From positions 1-64,000 of the forward strand of contig NZ_JAIKLE010000016.1 of the NCBI RefSeq assembly GCF_022267315.1: 64,000 nucleotides of DNA, written 5' to 3'. The position numbers were made by a program, and so were the translations under genes. Origin of the DNA: Maribellus maritimus (GTDB lineage: Bacteria > Bacteroidota > Bacteroidia > Bacteroidales > Prolixibacteraceae). Of the stretch, positions 46,438-55,577 are shown one piece after another. Under the pieces are notes generated by a model that was given only the letters and a program-made list of their open reading frames with translations, made no database searches and was not told the origin of the DNA. How positions within the stretch are numbered: position 1 is the stretch's first letter; each line of letters starts with the position of its first letter.

Positions 46438-47994
46438 ATGAGAAAGCCTAGGATACTTTGGGTGGACGATGAAATTGATCTTTTACGCCCACACATTATT
46501 TTTTTACAGGAAAAAAGCTACGAAGTTGAAACAGCCAACAATGGCTCGGATGCTGTTGACAAAGTAAAAGAGAATTTTTACGACATTATCTTTCTGGACG
46601 AGAACATGCCGGGAATGACGGGTTTGGAAACTCTGACTGAAATCAAATCGTTTTCGCCTAATGTCCCTGTAGTGATGATTACCAAGAGCGAAGAAGAAAA
46701 TATTATGGACGAGGCCATCGGCTCAAAAATTGCTGATTACCTCATTAAACCTGTGAATCCAAAACAGATCCTCCTTACGCTAAAAAAGAACATCGATCAG
46801 AAAAGGCTGGTTACACAACAAACTACGTCGGCCTATCAAATGCAATTTTCCCAGATTGGAATGCGAATTAACGACAGGCTTACTTATCAGGAATGGATCG
46901 ACATTTATAAAAAACTGGTGCACTGGGAAATAGAATTAAGCAATTCGGAAGATTCTGCAATGGATCAGATAATTGCCATGCAGAAAGAAGAAGCAAATAA
47001 AGCCTTTTTTAAATTTATTAAAGAAAACTATCTCTACTGGTTTCAAAAGGAAATTGGTGAACGTCCACTTCTTTCAACCGACGTATTCAAGCATAAAGTT
47101 TTTCCCATGCTTGATAAAGGACAGAAGGTATTTGTACTTATCATTGATAACCTGCGTTTCGACCAGTGGAGAACACTCAGCACCGTTTTTGAAAATTATT
47201 TCAGAACCGAAACGGAAGAATTATATTACAGCATTTTACCTACAGCAACCATGTATGCCCGGAATGCTATGTTTGCGGGGTTAATGCCGTCAGAAATAGA
47301 AAAAATTTATCCTGAATTCTGGGAAGATGATGATAATGAAGGGCATAAAAATTACTTTGAAGAACAATTACTTCAAAAGCAGATGGAGCGTCTCGGGCGC
47401 AAAGAGAAACTTTATTATGATAAAGTTTCCGGAATCCGGCTGGAAAAGAGGATTTCCGACAACGTAAAGAACATCCTTGCAAACGACCTTTCTGTTATGG
47501 TTTTTAACTTTGTGGATATGATTTCGCATGCCCGTACGGAAATGGATATGATTAAAGAATTAGCCGGAGATGAAAAAGCATACCGATCGTTGACACTCAG
47601 TTGGTTTAACAACTCTTCTTTGCTGGAATTAATCAAAAGTCTTTCGGAAAACGATATAAAACTTGTAGTAACGACCGATCATGGTGCAATTCGGGTTGAC
47701 AATCCTGTAAAAGTGATTGGCGAACGCGAAACAAATACCAACCTGAGGTATAAACTGGGAAGAAACCTAAACTACAAAGCCAAACAGGTTTACGAAGTAC
47801 GCGACCCCAGACTGGCTTTTCTTCCTGCTCCCAATGTGAGTACAAGTTACATTTTTGCTCAACCCACCGACTTTTTTGCGTATCCTAATAATTTTAACTA
47901 TTACTCGAATTATTACAAAGACACTTTCCAGCATGGAGGAATTTCGATGGAAGAAATGATTATTCCTTTAATAACATTGGGTACAAAAAGTTAG
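46438..47994 (+). CDS. porX: PorX-type response regulator with PglZ domain
   Basis: This 518-residue protein joins a receiver domain (about 1-120) to an alkaline-phosphatase-fold PglZ domain (about 215-515). The receiver has Asp10, Asp11, phosphoacceptor Asp54, Thr82 and Lys104. PglZ-domain features include IIDNLRFDQWRTL near 234, SILPTATMYARN with Thr269/Thr271, and VTTDHGAIRVDN. PorX regulates type IX secretion with the PorY kinase and sigma factor SigP in Porphyromonas, and has zinc-dependent phosphodiesterase activity. There is no output DNA-binding domain. It stands beside the SprE/PorW-like gene, linking two T9SS functions. Its stop overlaps the convergent DUF89 gene by four bases. Confidence 0.92.
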   Translation: MRKPRILWVDDEIDLLRPHIIFLQEKSYEVETANNGSDAVDKVKENFYDIIFLDENMPGMTGLETLTEIKSFSPNVPVVMITKSEEENIMDEAIGSKIADYLIKPVNPKQILLTLKKNIDQKRLVTQQTTSAYQMQFSQIGMRINDRLTYQEWIDIYKKLVHWEIELSNSEDSAMDQIIAMQKEEANKAFFKFIKENYLYWFQKEIGERPLLSTDVFKHKVFPMLDKGQKVFVLIIDNLRFDQWRTLSTVFENYFRTETEELYYSILPTATMYARNAMFAGLMPSEIEKIYPEFWEDDDNEGHKNYFEEQLLQKQMERLGRKEKLYYDKVSGIRLEKRISDNVKNILANDLSVMVFNFVDMISHARTEMDMIKELAGDEKAYRSLTLSWFNNSSLLELIKSLSENDIKLVVTTDHGAIRVDNPVKVIGERETNTNLRYKLGRNLNYKAKQVYEVRDPRLAFLPAPNVSTSYIFAQPTDFFAYPNNFNYYSNYYKDTFQHGGISMEEMIIPLITLGTKS

Positions 47995-48839
47995 TTTACA
48001 TTTTGTTTTACTACAAAATCACCTTTTTTAGCACCAATTTTTTCGGCGATAACCGGGCATTTTATCATTAAAAGGAAAAACAACCGCGGATCCGATTCGT
48101 TCATAAGCCCCTCGTAATTTCCCATTCCTTTTGAGATAATCAGGTCTGCCGAGTTGTACACTTCTTTAAACTCGTGACTAACCCTGTGGAGAAGCGTTGA
48201 AGGGGCATCGTCGCCATTACTGATTATTTTCGCAGTTTTATCGATTCCAATGTCGAAGACTTCTTTGCAGGTTGCGTCATTTAAAACCGGTGCTCCGCGA
48301 AACGCAAACCAAACATTTGGATGGTTTATGGTCTCAAGAAAAAGTTTGTCAAGGACAATTTCACCGGAGTTGTCCGCGAGGTATAAAATAGTGCGGGCCT
48401 TTTCTATCTCTATTTTTAATTGCGCTGAATGATCAAATGCAAAGTCAGTTGTCAATACTCGTTGAATGGTTTCATCCACATCAAACTGATGCGCAGGGCC
48501 AAAATCAATAATATTTCCGGCAATGGCCAAACGAAGGGAAAGATTAAAAGGATCATCTGAATTCCGCAACAATTCCTGAAACTCTGAATATTTGTTCTGT
48601 AAATAAAAATTACTTTCTTCTTTTTCCTTTTGATAAGGGTCTTCAACCGTTGATTTCTTTTTTAAAAGAGCCAAAATGTCTCTGGTTATTTCCGGCGAAT
48701 AACTATTTTCAAGATCAATACCGGCAATCTTTTTTATCAATTCACTTGCCACAGCATTTCGGTCTTTCCGGGGAATTTCATATTTATCAAAACGATGTGG
48801 CAGCGATTTAATCTGGCAAATCAAACATTCATAATTCAT
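47991..48839 (-). CDS. DUF89 (ARMT1-like / damage-control phosphatase) family protein
   Basis: This 282-residue protein belongs to the DUF89 family, which includes metal-dependent damage-control phosphatases. It begins YECLICQIKSL and has the conserved ILYLADNSGEIVLDKLFLE near residue 150, followed by FRGAPVLNDAT near 178 and IISKGMGNYEGL near 233, all typical of the archaeal and bacterial branch. These proteins hydrolyse damaged phosphometabolites and use a divalent cation bound by Asp and Asn residues; the substrate here is unknown. It is convergent with porX and overlaps it by four bases. Confidence 0.85.
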   Translation of the reverse strand: MNYECLICQIKSLPHRFDKYEIPRKDRNAVASELIKKIAGIDLENSYSPEITRDILALLKKKSTVEDPYQKEKEESNFYLQNKYSEFQELLRNSDDPFNLSLRLAIAGNIIDFGPAHQFDVDETIQRVLTTDFAFDHSAQLKIEIEKARTILYLADNSGEIVLDKLFLETINHPNVWFAFRGAPVLNDATCKEVFDIGIDKTAKIISNGDDAPSTLLHRVSHEFKEVYNSADLIISKGMGNYEGLMNESDPRLFFLLMIKCPVIAEKIGAKKGDFVVKQNVN

Positions 48840-48984
48840 TTTTAAAAGCTAAGGACGGAAATTAGAAAACCTCAGACAAAAGTTAACCAATTAAAATCCG
48901 CAATTTTCAGATAAAAGTAAAAAGAAGCTAAAGAATCCACTGTTTACAATAAAACTTCAGATTATAAATTCAGAAAGAATTAAT

Positions 48985-49737
48985 TTATTTTCCTTTCATC
49001 TGTGCATACAGCTTATTGGCAAAAATAAAGTCGTTTAGCTTTTTGCTGTCTGTTTTGAGGATTTCATCTTTTGTTCCCTCCCAGCCTTTTTCACCTTTTG
49101 AAATAAAAAGTACCGACTCACCAATTTCAATCACCGAATTCATGTCGTGGGTATTGATTATGGTAGTCATCTGAAATTCTTTTGTCAGGCTTTGGATCAG
49201 TTTGTCGATCACTGTCGCCGTTTCCGGATCGAGCCCTGAGTTTGGCTCATCACAAAAAAGGTATTTGGGATTCAATGCTATGGCACGCGCAATAGCTACC
49301 CGCTTTTGCATCCCTCCGCTAATTTCACTGGGAAATAAACTAAATGCGTGTTTTTCAATGTTTACGTGTTCAAGGCAAAATTCAACCCGCTCTTTCTTTT
49401 CTTTTGAAGACATTCGAGTAAACATATCCAGGGGAAAACGAACATTCCCTTCCACCGAAATACTATCGAACAGAGCCCCACCCTGAAAAACCATTCCAAT
49501 TTCCCGTCGCATTCTTTTCACCTCTTTTTCGCCCATTTGAGTGAGATTCCGTTCGTTATACCAAATCTCTCCGCTATCAATTTCAAACAAACCCAAAATT
49601 GATTTTAGCAGCACCGTTTTCCCCGAACCGCTTCGACCGATTATCAAATTTGTTTTTCCGTTTTCAAATGTGGCTGACACATTTTTAAGGACTTCATTTC
49701 CATCAAACGATTTATATAAATTTTTAACTTCAATCAT
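48985..49737 (-). CDS. MlaF-like ABC transporter ATP-binding protein
   Basis: This 250-residue ATPase has Walker A GRSGSGKT near residue 34, signature ISGGMQKRVAIARAI near 139 and Walker B YLFCDEPNSGLDP near 158. The SGGM signature and the GLDP after Walker B are typical of MlaF-type ATPases, which drive phospholipid transport between the inner and outer membranes. Its ATG overlaps the mlaE stop (ATGA), so the two are translationally coupled. No MlaD-like MCE gene or MlaB is in the window. Confidence 0.9.
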   Translation of the reverse strand: MIEVKNLYKSFDGNEVLKNVSATFENGKTNLIIGRSGSGKTVLLKSILGLFEIDSGEIWYNERNLTQMGEKEVKRMRREIGMVFQGGALFDSISVEGNVRFPLDMFTRMSSKEKKERVEFCLEHVNIEKHAFSLFPSEISGGMQKRVAIARAIALNPKYLFCDEPNSGLDPETATVIDKLIQSLTKEFQMTTIINTHDMNSVIEIGESVLFISKGEKGWEGTKDEILKTDSKKLNDFIFANKLYAQMKGK

Positions 49738-50474
49738 GTTAATAACAGGCGTGTTAGAATTAAATCAAACAAAAGAATCAGAATATTTGTATTAACCACA
49801 GCACGAGTGCTGGCCTTGCCAACTTCAAATGCACCGCCCTGTACATAATAACCGAAATATGCGGGGACTGTGGCTACCAGAAAGCCAAAAAACAGCGATT
49901 TAATAATTGAAAAGGTAACATAATAGGGATAAAATAAATAACGAATTCCATCAAGATATTCCGGTACAGTAATAACACCGGCAACGGGTCCTGTTAACAA
50001 ACCGCCAAGCATTCCAAAAAATACGCTTATAATAAAAAGGAAGGGAAAAATAAAAACAACGGCTACAATCTTTGGAAGAATAAGATAGCTGGCCGAATTA
50101 ACTCCCATAATTTCCAACGAGTCAATCTGTTCAGTAACCCGCATTGTTCCTATCTCCGATGTAATGTTAGACCCAATTTTCCCGGCCATTATCAACGCCA
50201 GCATGGTAGACGAAAATTCAAGAATCAATGTATCGCGGGTACCAAGTCCGACCAATTCCGAAGGGTAAAGCGGATTCGACATACTGTAAGCAAACTGGAT
50301 AACCATAATTCCACCAATAAAGACAGAAATTACAATTACAATCCCAACTGAATTTACTCCCAGGTTATCAATCTCGCGGAAAAGCTGTCGGATATACATT
50401 TTATGCCGTTCGGGGCGGGCAAAAACGCGCTTTAACATTGAAAAATAGCGACCAACATTGAAAAAAAACTTCAT
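49734..50474 (-). CDS. MlaE-like ABC permease
   Basis: This 246-residue inner-membrane protein has about five helices and the MlaE/YrbE family marks: a GLGTRDTLILEFSSTMLALIM stretch split by a turn, a SNITSEIGTMRVTEQIDSLE cytoplasmic segment, and LPKIVAVVFIFPFL. It pairs with the coupled ATPase to move phospholipids. An in-frame ATG lies 24 codons upstream (50546), but ATG 50474 (MKFFFNVGRYF) gives the usual N-terminus. It is the first gene of a two-gene operon. Confidence 0.88.
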   Translation of the reverse strand: MKFFFNVGRYFSMLKRVFARPERHKMYIRQLFREIDNLGVNSVGIVIVISVFIGGIMVIQFAYSMSNPLYPSELVGLGTRDTLILEFSSTMLALIMAGKIGSNITSEIGTMRVTEQIDSLEIMGVNSASYLILPKIVAVVFIFPFLFIISVFFGMLGGLLTGPVAGVITVPEYLDGIRYLFYPYYVTFSIIKSLFFGFLVATVPAYFGYYVQGGAFEVGKASTRAVVNTNILILLFDLILTRLLLT

Positions 50475-50624
50475 AGCCAAGATTTTGGTTAAAATTACAA
50501 CATTAATGGTTGAAACAAAATTTTGAAATAAACATAACAGTCGCAAGTTCCTTAAAATAATAATGACATTTTTACGTAATATTCCTATATTTAAACATCA
50601 AAGCAGAAAGATCGCAAAAATCAG

Positions 50625-51713
50625 ATGAATAATAATTACTGTATTATAATGGCAGGAGGCATTGGAAGCCGCTTCTGGCCTCTGAGCCGTAAAATAAAAC
50701 CCAAACAATTTCTAGATATTACAGGCACAGGAAAAACACTAATCCAACAAACATTCCAACGATTTTCCAAAATAATACCCACTGAAAATTTCTTGGTCGT
50801 AACCAGTATTAATTACAAAGATCTGGTAAAAGAACAACTCCCTGAATTAACAGAAGAACAAATCCTGCCTGAACCTCTGCGAAGAAATACTGCACCTTGT
50901 GCAGCTTATGCCGCCTATAAAATAAAGTCAAAAAATCCGAATGCCAATTTAATCGTTGCTCCTTCCGATCACTTAATCCTGAAAGAGGAAGAGTTTATCC
51001 GTCAGATTGAAAAAGGAATTGAGTTTGTAAAAAGCAAAAATGCATTACTGACCCTGGGGATTAAACCCTGCCGCCCGGAAACAGGATACGGTTATATACA
51101 GGTAAAAAGAAGAGAAGAATTTAATAATCTTGATAATTTATATAAAGTAAAAACTTTTGTTGAAAAACCGGATATTGAAATGGCAAAGGTGTTTATTGAA
51201 AGTGGTGAATTTTTCTGGAACTCAGGAATTTTTATCTGGTCGATGTCATCCATCATTTCAGCTTTTGAAACCCATCTTACTGACATAGCCTCACTTTTTT
51301 CAAGGGGGCTGAAATTATACAATACGGAAGATGAAATACATTTTATAAATAAAACCTACTCCGAATGCCGCGGCATATCCATTGATTATGGCATAATGGA
51401 AAAAGCCAAAAATGTATATGTCCTTACTGCCGATTTTGACTGGAGCGATTTGGGAACATGGGGCGCGTTGTATGAACATGAGGATAAAGATGCCGATGGA
51501 AATGTAATTAAAGGTGATAATGTTTTAATGTACAATGCGCAAAATTGTATCGTAAATATCTCGGATGAAAAAGTGGCTGTTTTGCAAGGTCTCGACGGGT
51601 ATATTGTAGCCGAATCGAACGACACTCTTATGATTTGCAAAAGAGAAGACGAACAGCAAATTAAACAATTTGTAACCGATGTAAGAATAAAAAAGGGCGA
51701 TTCGTTGGTTTAA
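50625..51713 (+). CDS. manC: Mannose-1-phosphate guanylyltransferase
   Basis: This 362-residue nucleotidyltransferase makes GDP-mannose from mannose-1-phosphate and GTP. The signature GGIGSRFWPLSR lies at 11-22, and KTFVEKPD lies near residue 171. The enzyme is monofunctional: it lacks the C-terminal phosphomannose isomerase domain found in AlgA/ManC forms of about 470 residues. GDP-mannose feeds glycan and lipopolysaccharide synthesis. The gene stands alone, with no glycosyltransferase or GDP-mannose dehydratase nearby. Confidence 0.92.
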   Translation: MNNNYCIIMAGGIGSRFWPLSRKIKPKQFLDITGTGKTLIQQTFQRFSKIIPTENFLVVTSINYKDLVKEQLPELTEEQILPEPLRRNTAPCAAYAAYKIKSKNPNANLIVAPSDHLILKEEEFIRQIEKGIEFVKSKNALLTLGIKPCRPETGYGYIQVKRREEFNNLDNLYKVKTFVEKPDIEMAKVFIESGEFFWNSGIFIWSMSSIISAFETHLTDIASLFSRGLKLYNTEDEIHFINKTYSECRGISIDYGIMEKAKNVYVLTADFDWSDLGTWGALYEHEDKDADGNVIKGDNVLMYNAQNCIVNISDEKVAVLQGLDGYIVAESNDTLMICKREDEQQIKQFVTDVRIKKGDSLV

Positions 51714-52034
51714 AACCGCCAGCTGTGCCGAACCATTTACAGCAATTAAAAACTCTTGAATTACCTGTGCCATAAAGTAAACATCTCTTTCCCCCGCTGA
51801 AATAAACAAATCTTTCAACAAAAACAAACTTCGTTTACTTTCCTTGTTCTTTCGTATTCATTGTAGAAATGAATTATTCAAAAAATAAGAGTGCTGATCT
51901 TTTCATTTTTAGGTTATCAGGCATAATAAGATTAGCAAACAGAATCAATTTTTTTTAACAAAATGTTTGGCTAGACCCTAAAACTTTCTGTAGTTAAAAG
52001 TGTTGTACTTTCTGAACTATTCATTTTTACAGCG
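51714..52034. other. 321-base intergenic region
   Basis: This gap between manC and the redoxin gene is A+T-rich. I see no TAnnTTTG box, no strong hairpin and no convincing short gene, although it must hold the redoxin promoter. Reverse-strand open frames here lack coding character. Confidence 0.5.
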
Positions 52035-52586
52035 ATGAAAAAAATATTCCTATTCATATTGCTCCTTATTTCAATTAACATTTTAGCGCAACACCAGGCA
52101 ACAGTTAAAGTTGGAGACCAAGCTATCGATTTCTCATTGCAAACCATTGACAATAATAAAATTCACTTAAAGAATTTACATAAGGAAGGTCCGGTGGTTT
52201 TAGTGGTTTTGAGAGGCTGGCCGGGATATCAATGTCCTATTTGCACCCGGCAGGTTGGAGCACTGGTCGAAGATGACTTTAAATTTCGGGATTTGGGTGC
52301 AACCGTTTTGATGATTTATCCGGGGCCGTCTGAACAATTGCAGGAACATGCTAAAGAATTTTCTGAAGAGTTCCAATTCCCTCAAAATTTCATATTTACA
52401 CTCGATCCTGATTATTCAGTAATAAACAAATATGGTTTACGTTGGAACGCGCCAAAAGAAACCGCGTATCCCTCTACTTTTGTAATAAATAAAAGCGGCA
52501 AAATTATTTTTGCAAAAGTAAGCGAATCACACGGAGGAAGAGCAGAAAATAAAGAAATCTTTGCTGCGCTGGAACAACTCAACTAA
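52035..52586 (+). CDS. Secreted AhpC/TSA-type redoxin
   Basis: This 183-residue protein has a signal peptide ending ILAQ near residue 19 and a thioredoxin-fold redoxin domain. The active-site region is GYQCPICTRQ, with Cys67 and Cys70, in the position of the peroxiredoxin TxxC motif. It is followed by IYPGPSEQL and FTLDPDYSVINKYGLRW. It should act in the periplasm as a peroxidase-like or thiol-redox protein. The CxxC in place of a single peroxidatic Cys leaves peroxidase against disulfide exchange open. It is a single gene. Confidence 0.85.
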   Translation: MKKIFLFILLLISINILAQHQATVKVGDQAIDFSLQTIDNNKIHLKNLHKEGPVVLVVLRGWPGYQCPICTRQVGALVEDDFKFRDLGATVLMIYPGPSEQLQEHAKEFSEEFQFPQNFIFTLDPDYSVINKYGLRWNAPKETAYPSTFVINKSGKIIFAKVSESHGGRAENKEIFAALEQLN

Positions 52587-53007
52587 TCCTTATTTTTGAT
52601 TACTTCACTGTATAGTTTAAGTTGAAATAATATCTATCCAAAGAAGCACTTTTGGGAATAAAACCCGTTAGATCCTAAAATGCTGTTTCATCCGGAATCA
52701 ACTCCATTAAAAAATAATCATTTCATTTCCCATGATTATTGGTCGTCACCATTTTAAGATATTTGTCATTTTTCATACACCAACTAAAGAATATAGAAAA
52801 AAAATTGCACATTTTGAGTACATTTTGAGCACTTCAAAAACAACATCCCTGAGTATTAACAACTCATTAACACCTTTTCAAAGCATTGACCATCAATATA
52901 TTAATCAGCTTTAAGATTTTTTAGTCTTTTATTTATTAAACCAATTAAACGGGCAGAAGTCTTAATGTATGTGAAACAAAATTAGAAAACAATTAAAAAA
53001 AAGAGTC
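52587..53007. other. 421-base intergenic region with promoter-like box and inverted repeat
   Basis: TATTTTTG (52591-52598), an exact TAnnTTTG match, begins five bases after the redoxin stop, yet no gene starts for 400 bases. A perfect 9-base inverted repeat, AATAATCAT (52713-52721) and ATGATTATT (52732-52740), lies inside. A 60-codon open frame at 52732-52914 does not look coding. The gap could hold a small RNA or a long leader for the next gene; nothing more can be supported. Confidence 0.4.
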
Positions 53008-53604
53008 ATGAGAAATGTAAAAACAAGTTTGGTTTTTTTAGCACTGGTTCTTGTTTCCGGTGCGGTTTTAGCGACAGGAAACCTAAAAGTAAACATTGTT
53101 CCCGGAGAAAGTGAAAAAGCGGTGGTTAATGTTACAAATGCTTCCCAAAGCCAGTTTCAAATTGAAGTGAAAGATAAGAATGGAGACATTGTATTTTACA
53201 AAGAAACCAATTCTCCTTCGACCAGTTACAAAAAAGTGTATGATTTCTCAATGTTGGAAGATGGACATTACACTTTTACGGTAAAGCTCGACAAGGAAAG
53301 GGAAACCAATATTTTAGATGTTAGTAACGGAAAAGTAAAAGTAATGAGCGAAAGAAAAGATATTGAACCTTTCTTCTCGTTCAAAGATGATGAGTTTAAA
53401 GTGTCATACCTGAATTTCTCAAAAGAAAATGTAAAGTTTTACTTGTATGATAATAACTCAAAGCAACTGGTGCTGGAAAAAGATTTAAAATCGGACTTTG
53501 CCATTAATTATGGTCTTGATTTTTCCAAAATCAAAAGAGGAAATTACGATGCAATTATATCAGATGAGAAAAATTTATATGAATATAAAATCGCAATAGA
53601 TTAA
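53008..53604 (+). CDS. Secreted protein of unknown function
   Basis: This 198-residue protein has a clear signal peptide (about residues 1-22, ending VLA-TG). The mature part reads as two consecutive beta-sandwich halves: FQIEVKDKNGDIVFYKE with LEDGHYTFTVKL, then VKFYLYDNNSKQLVLEK with IKRGNYDAIISD. The two halves resemble each other, which suggests an internal repeat of an Ig-like or Por-secretion-tail-like fold. It lacks the terminal basic residues expected of a T9SS sorting domain. The function is unknown. A good terminator follows. Confidence 0.75.
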   Translation: MRNVKTSLVFLALVLVSGAVLATGNLKVNIVPGESEKAVVNVTNASQSQFQIEVKDKNGDIVFYKETNSPSTSYKKVYDFSMLEDGHYTFTVKLDKERETNILDVSNGKVKVMSERKDIEPFFSFKDDEFKVSYLNFSKENVKFYLYDNNSKQLVLEKDLKSDFAINYGLDFSKIKRGNYDAIISDEKNLYEYKIAID

Positions 53605-53632
53605 GTATAGTTTAGTTAGGGAAAGATGTAAG

Positions 53633-53662
53633 GCGAATCCGGTTTTAGGGTTCGCTTTTTTT
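53633..53662 (+). terminator. Intrinsic terminator
   Basis: The arms GCGAATCC (53633-53640) and GGGTTCGC (53648-53655) pair with one G-T wobble across a 7-base loop and run into seven T residues. It ends the secreted-protein gene and isolates the NTPase gene downstream. Confidence 0.82.
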
Positions 53663-53749
53663 GTTTTTTAAACGTTTATAAACCCGTTAAAAACAAATGC
53701 TCTAATCAAAAAGGAACGTGCATAAAGTTTTGTAATTTTAAAAGAAAAA

Positions 53750-55297
53750 ATGCAAGACAAAACGTTAACTATCCCGATTGACAAAATCAAAGACGATTTT
53801 CAAACTTTTCTGGCACCTGAACACAACCGAAGAATTATCTTTTCCGGGCCTTTTGGGATTGGGAAGACCTATTTTTTGAATGAGTTTTTTAATGGCAATA
53901 ATAAGTACTATCCAATATTTCTTCGACCAATAAACTACTCATTGCTTACAAATGAGGATATTTTTAAATTAATAAAATATGACATTCTCATCCAACTAAT
54001 TCAAGATAAAAACTTTAGCATCGAAGAAGAATTTGATTTCTCTAAAACTGACTATCTGAAACACTTCCTTAGCGAAAATAGATTTTTGATTTTAAGGAAT
54101 TTATTGAAAGCCATTCCAAAAATCAGGAATGTAGTTTCCGTAGCAGACGAACTAGAAAAACTATTTTCAAAATATCAAGAAGGAATTTCGGAAATAAATA
54201 ATAATCCAGAACTGGAACTATTGAAAGAATTTCAAGGCGAATCAGAAAACTATTTTTTGTTGGAATACGACGAGGTTTCAGATTATATTTCTTCAAAATT
54301 GGATGAACTGGCGGAACCGGAAAAAGAAGGAGAGAGCAAACTAAAAAAGGTTCTTATTATTGATGATCTTGATCGCTTAGATCCGGAACATATTTTTCGT
54401 TTATTCAATATTTTTAGCGCTCATTTCGATCAGGTTCATTATTATGAAAACTCAGATAAGAATGACAACAAATTTGGCTTCGACAAAATAATCTTTGTTT
54501 GCGACATCGAAAATATCCGAAAAATATTTGCACACAAATATGGAAGCGAAGTTGACTTCAGTGGATACATTGACAAGTTCTATTCGACGGAAATATTCTT
54601 TTTAAAACATAAGAATACTTTTGACCGCTCAATTAAGCCCCTGTTCGAAAATAAGTATTCATTTTTCTGGGATAGAAATAATGAAATCAATATTGATAGT
54701 TTATTAAAACTCACCCTCGAATTATTATATATTGGAAATAATCTAAGTACAAGAGAAGTAGATAGATTGATTCAATATATTCCAAGATTTGTATCGGAAA
54801 ATAATGTTATAAACTACGTTCCAATTTTTTTGACAAAGTTGGGAGCCAAAGAAAACTCTATTCTAAAGTCATATAAACTATTGATAGTAATTAAAATATT
54901 AGAAAATGTATTAGGAGGAAGTACAGAAGAATTATACAATCGATTTAAAAAAGCTTATTTAAATTACACAGTAAACTATCAAAGTCATTTATTTTATCAA
55001 TATAATCAGGTTATACCAGATATTTTACTATTCCTAACTACAGAAGATCACAAATTCTCCCTTGAATTATTAGAAGATGGAAAACCTCCTCAAAGAAGTT
55101 ACAAAACCATTGAGGGGAAAGAAATTTTCTACTCTTTATACGGTGGATATTATAATCAACATTATGACGAAGGAGAAATGTGGTTTAAAATAAAAATAAA
55201 AGAGAATGGAGAACTAAAAACTACGAATGGAGAGTTTTTTAAAATGTTGGTTGATGCTATATCTGTAATTATTTCTTCTGGAATATTGGAAAGATAA
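53750..55297 (+). CDS. KAP-family P-loop NTPase
   Basis: This 515-residue protein resembles KAP NTPases, a STAND-like P-loop family. Walker A is GPFGIGKT at 33-40 and Walker B is VLIIDDLDRLDP at 201-212, with the Asp-rich LIIDDLDR seen in KAP proteins. IIFVCDIENIRKIF near residue 247 and SGYIDKFYSTEIFF follow, matching the later conserved strands. It lacks the transmembrane insert of many KAP members, so it is probably cytoplasmic. KAP-type NTPases occur in phage defence and other accessory loci, but no effector domain is recognisable. The gene is more A+T-rich than its neighbours and lies beside a toxin-antitoxin pair. Confidence 0.82.
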   Translation: MQDKTLTIPIDKIKDDFQTFLAPEHNRRIIFSGPFGIGKTYFLNEFFNGNNKYYPIFLRPINYSLLTNEDIFKLIKYDILIQLIQDKNFSIEEEFDFSKTDYLKHFLSENRFLILRNLLKAIPKIRNVVSVADELEKLFSKYQEGISEINNNPELELLKEFQGESENYFLLEYDEVSDYISSKLDELAEPEKEGESKLKKVLIIDDLDRLDPEHIFRLFNIFSAHFDQVHYYENSDKNDNKFGFDKIIFVCDIENIRKIFAHKYGSEVDFSGYIDKFYSTEIFFLKHKNTFDRSIKPLFENKYSFFWDRNNEINIDSLLKLTLELLYIGNNLSTREVDRLIQYIPRFVSENNVINYVPIFLTKLGAKENSILKSYKLLIVIKILENVLGGSTEELYNRFKKAYLNYTVNYQSHLFYQYNQVIPDILLFLTTEDHKFSLELLEDGKPPQRSYKTIEGKEIFYSLYGGYYNQHYDEGEMWFKIKIKENGELKTTNGEFFKMLVDAISVIISSGILER

Positions 55298-55331
55298 GAA
55301 AATAAAAAGCTAGCTCTATGTCTGCTTAAAC

Positions 55332-55577
55332 CTACCTATAACTTTCTTTTCGATGAAGTACACGACCAATTTCAATACAATCATCAACCACATCAAATAA
55401 AACCCGATAGTCGCCAATACGCAAACGATAAGCCGGTTCAAAATTTGTGAGTTTTTTAACGTTTGTAACTTCAGGAAAATCTTTGAGGGTAAGAATTTTA
55501 GAATGAATCTTTTTCTTGTGTTCCGGGTTAATCCGTTTTAAATCTTTTATAGCAGATTTACGGATTCTAATCTTCAT
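55332..55577 (-). CDS. RelE/ParE-family toxin
   Basis: This 81-residue basic protein has the RelE fold marks: IRIRKSAIKDLKRI at the start, FEPAYRLRIGDYRVLF in the core and a C-terminal VLHRKESY. RelE-type toxins cleave mRNA at the ribosome, and ParE relatives target gyrase; the IGDYRVLF core favours the RelE side. The frame extends upstream to 55616, but ATG 55577 overlaps the antitoxin stop by 11 bases and gives the usual start. The antitoxin gene precedes it, as in most type II modules. Confidence 0.88.
   Translation of the reverse strand: MKIRIRKSAIKDLKRINPEHKKKIHSKILTLKDFPEVTNVKKLTNFEPAYRLRIGDYRVLFDVVDDCIEIGRVLHRKESYR

Noticed and set aside
52732-52914. 60-codon forward open frame
   Set aside because: No signal peptide or family pattern, unusual composition, and it begins inside an inverted repeat. 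It is best read as chance in A+T-rich intergenic DNA.
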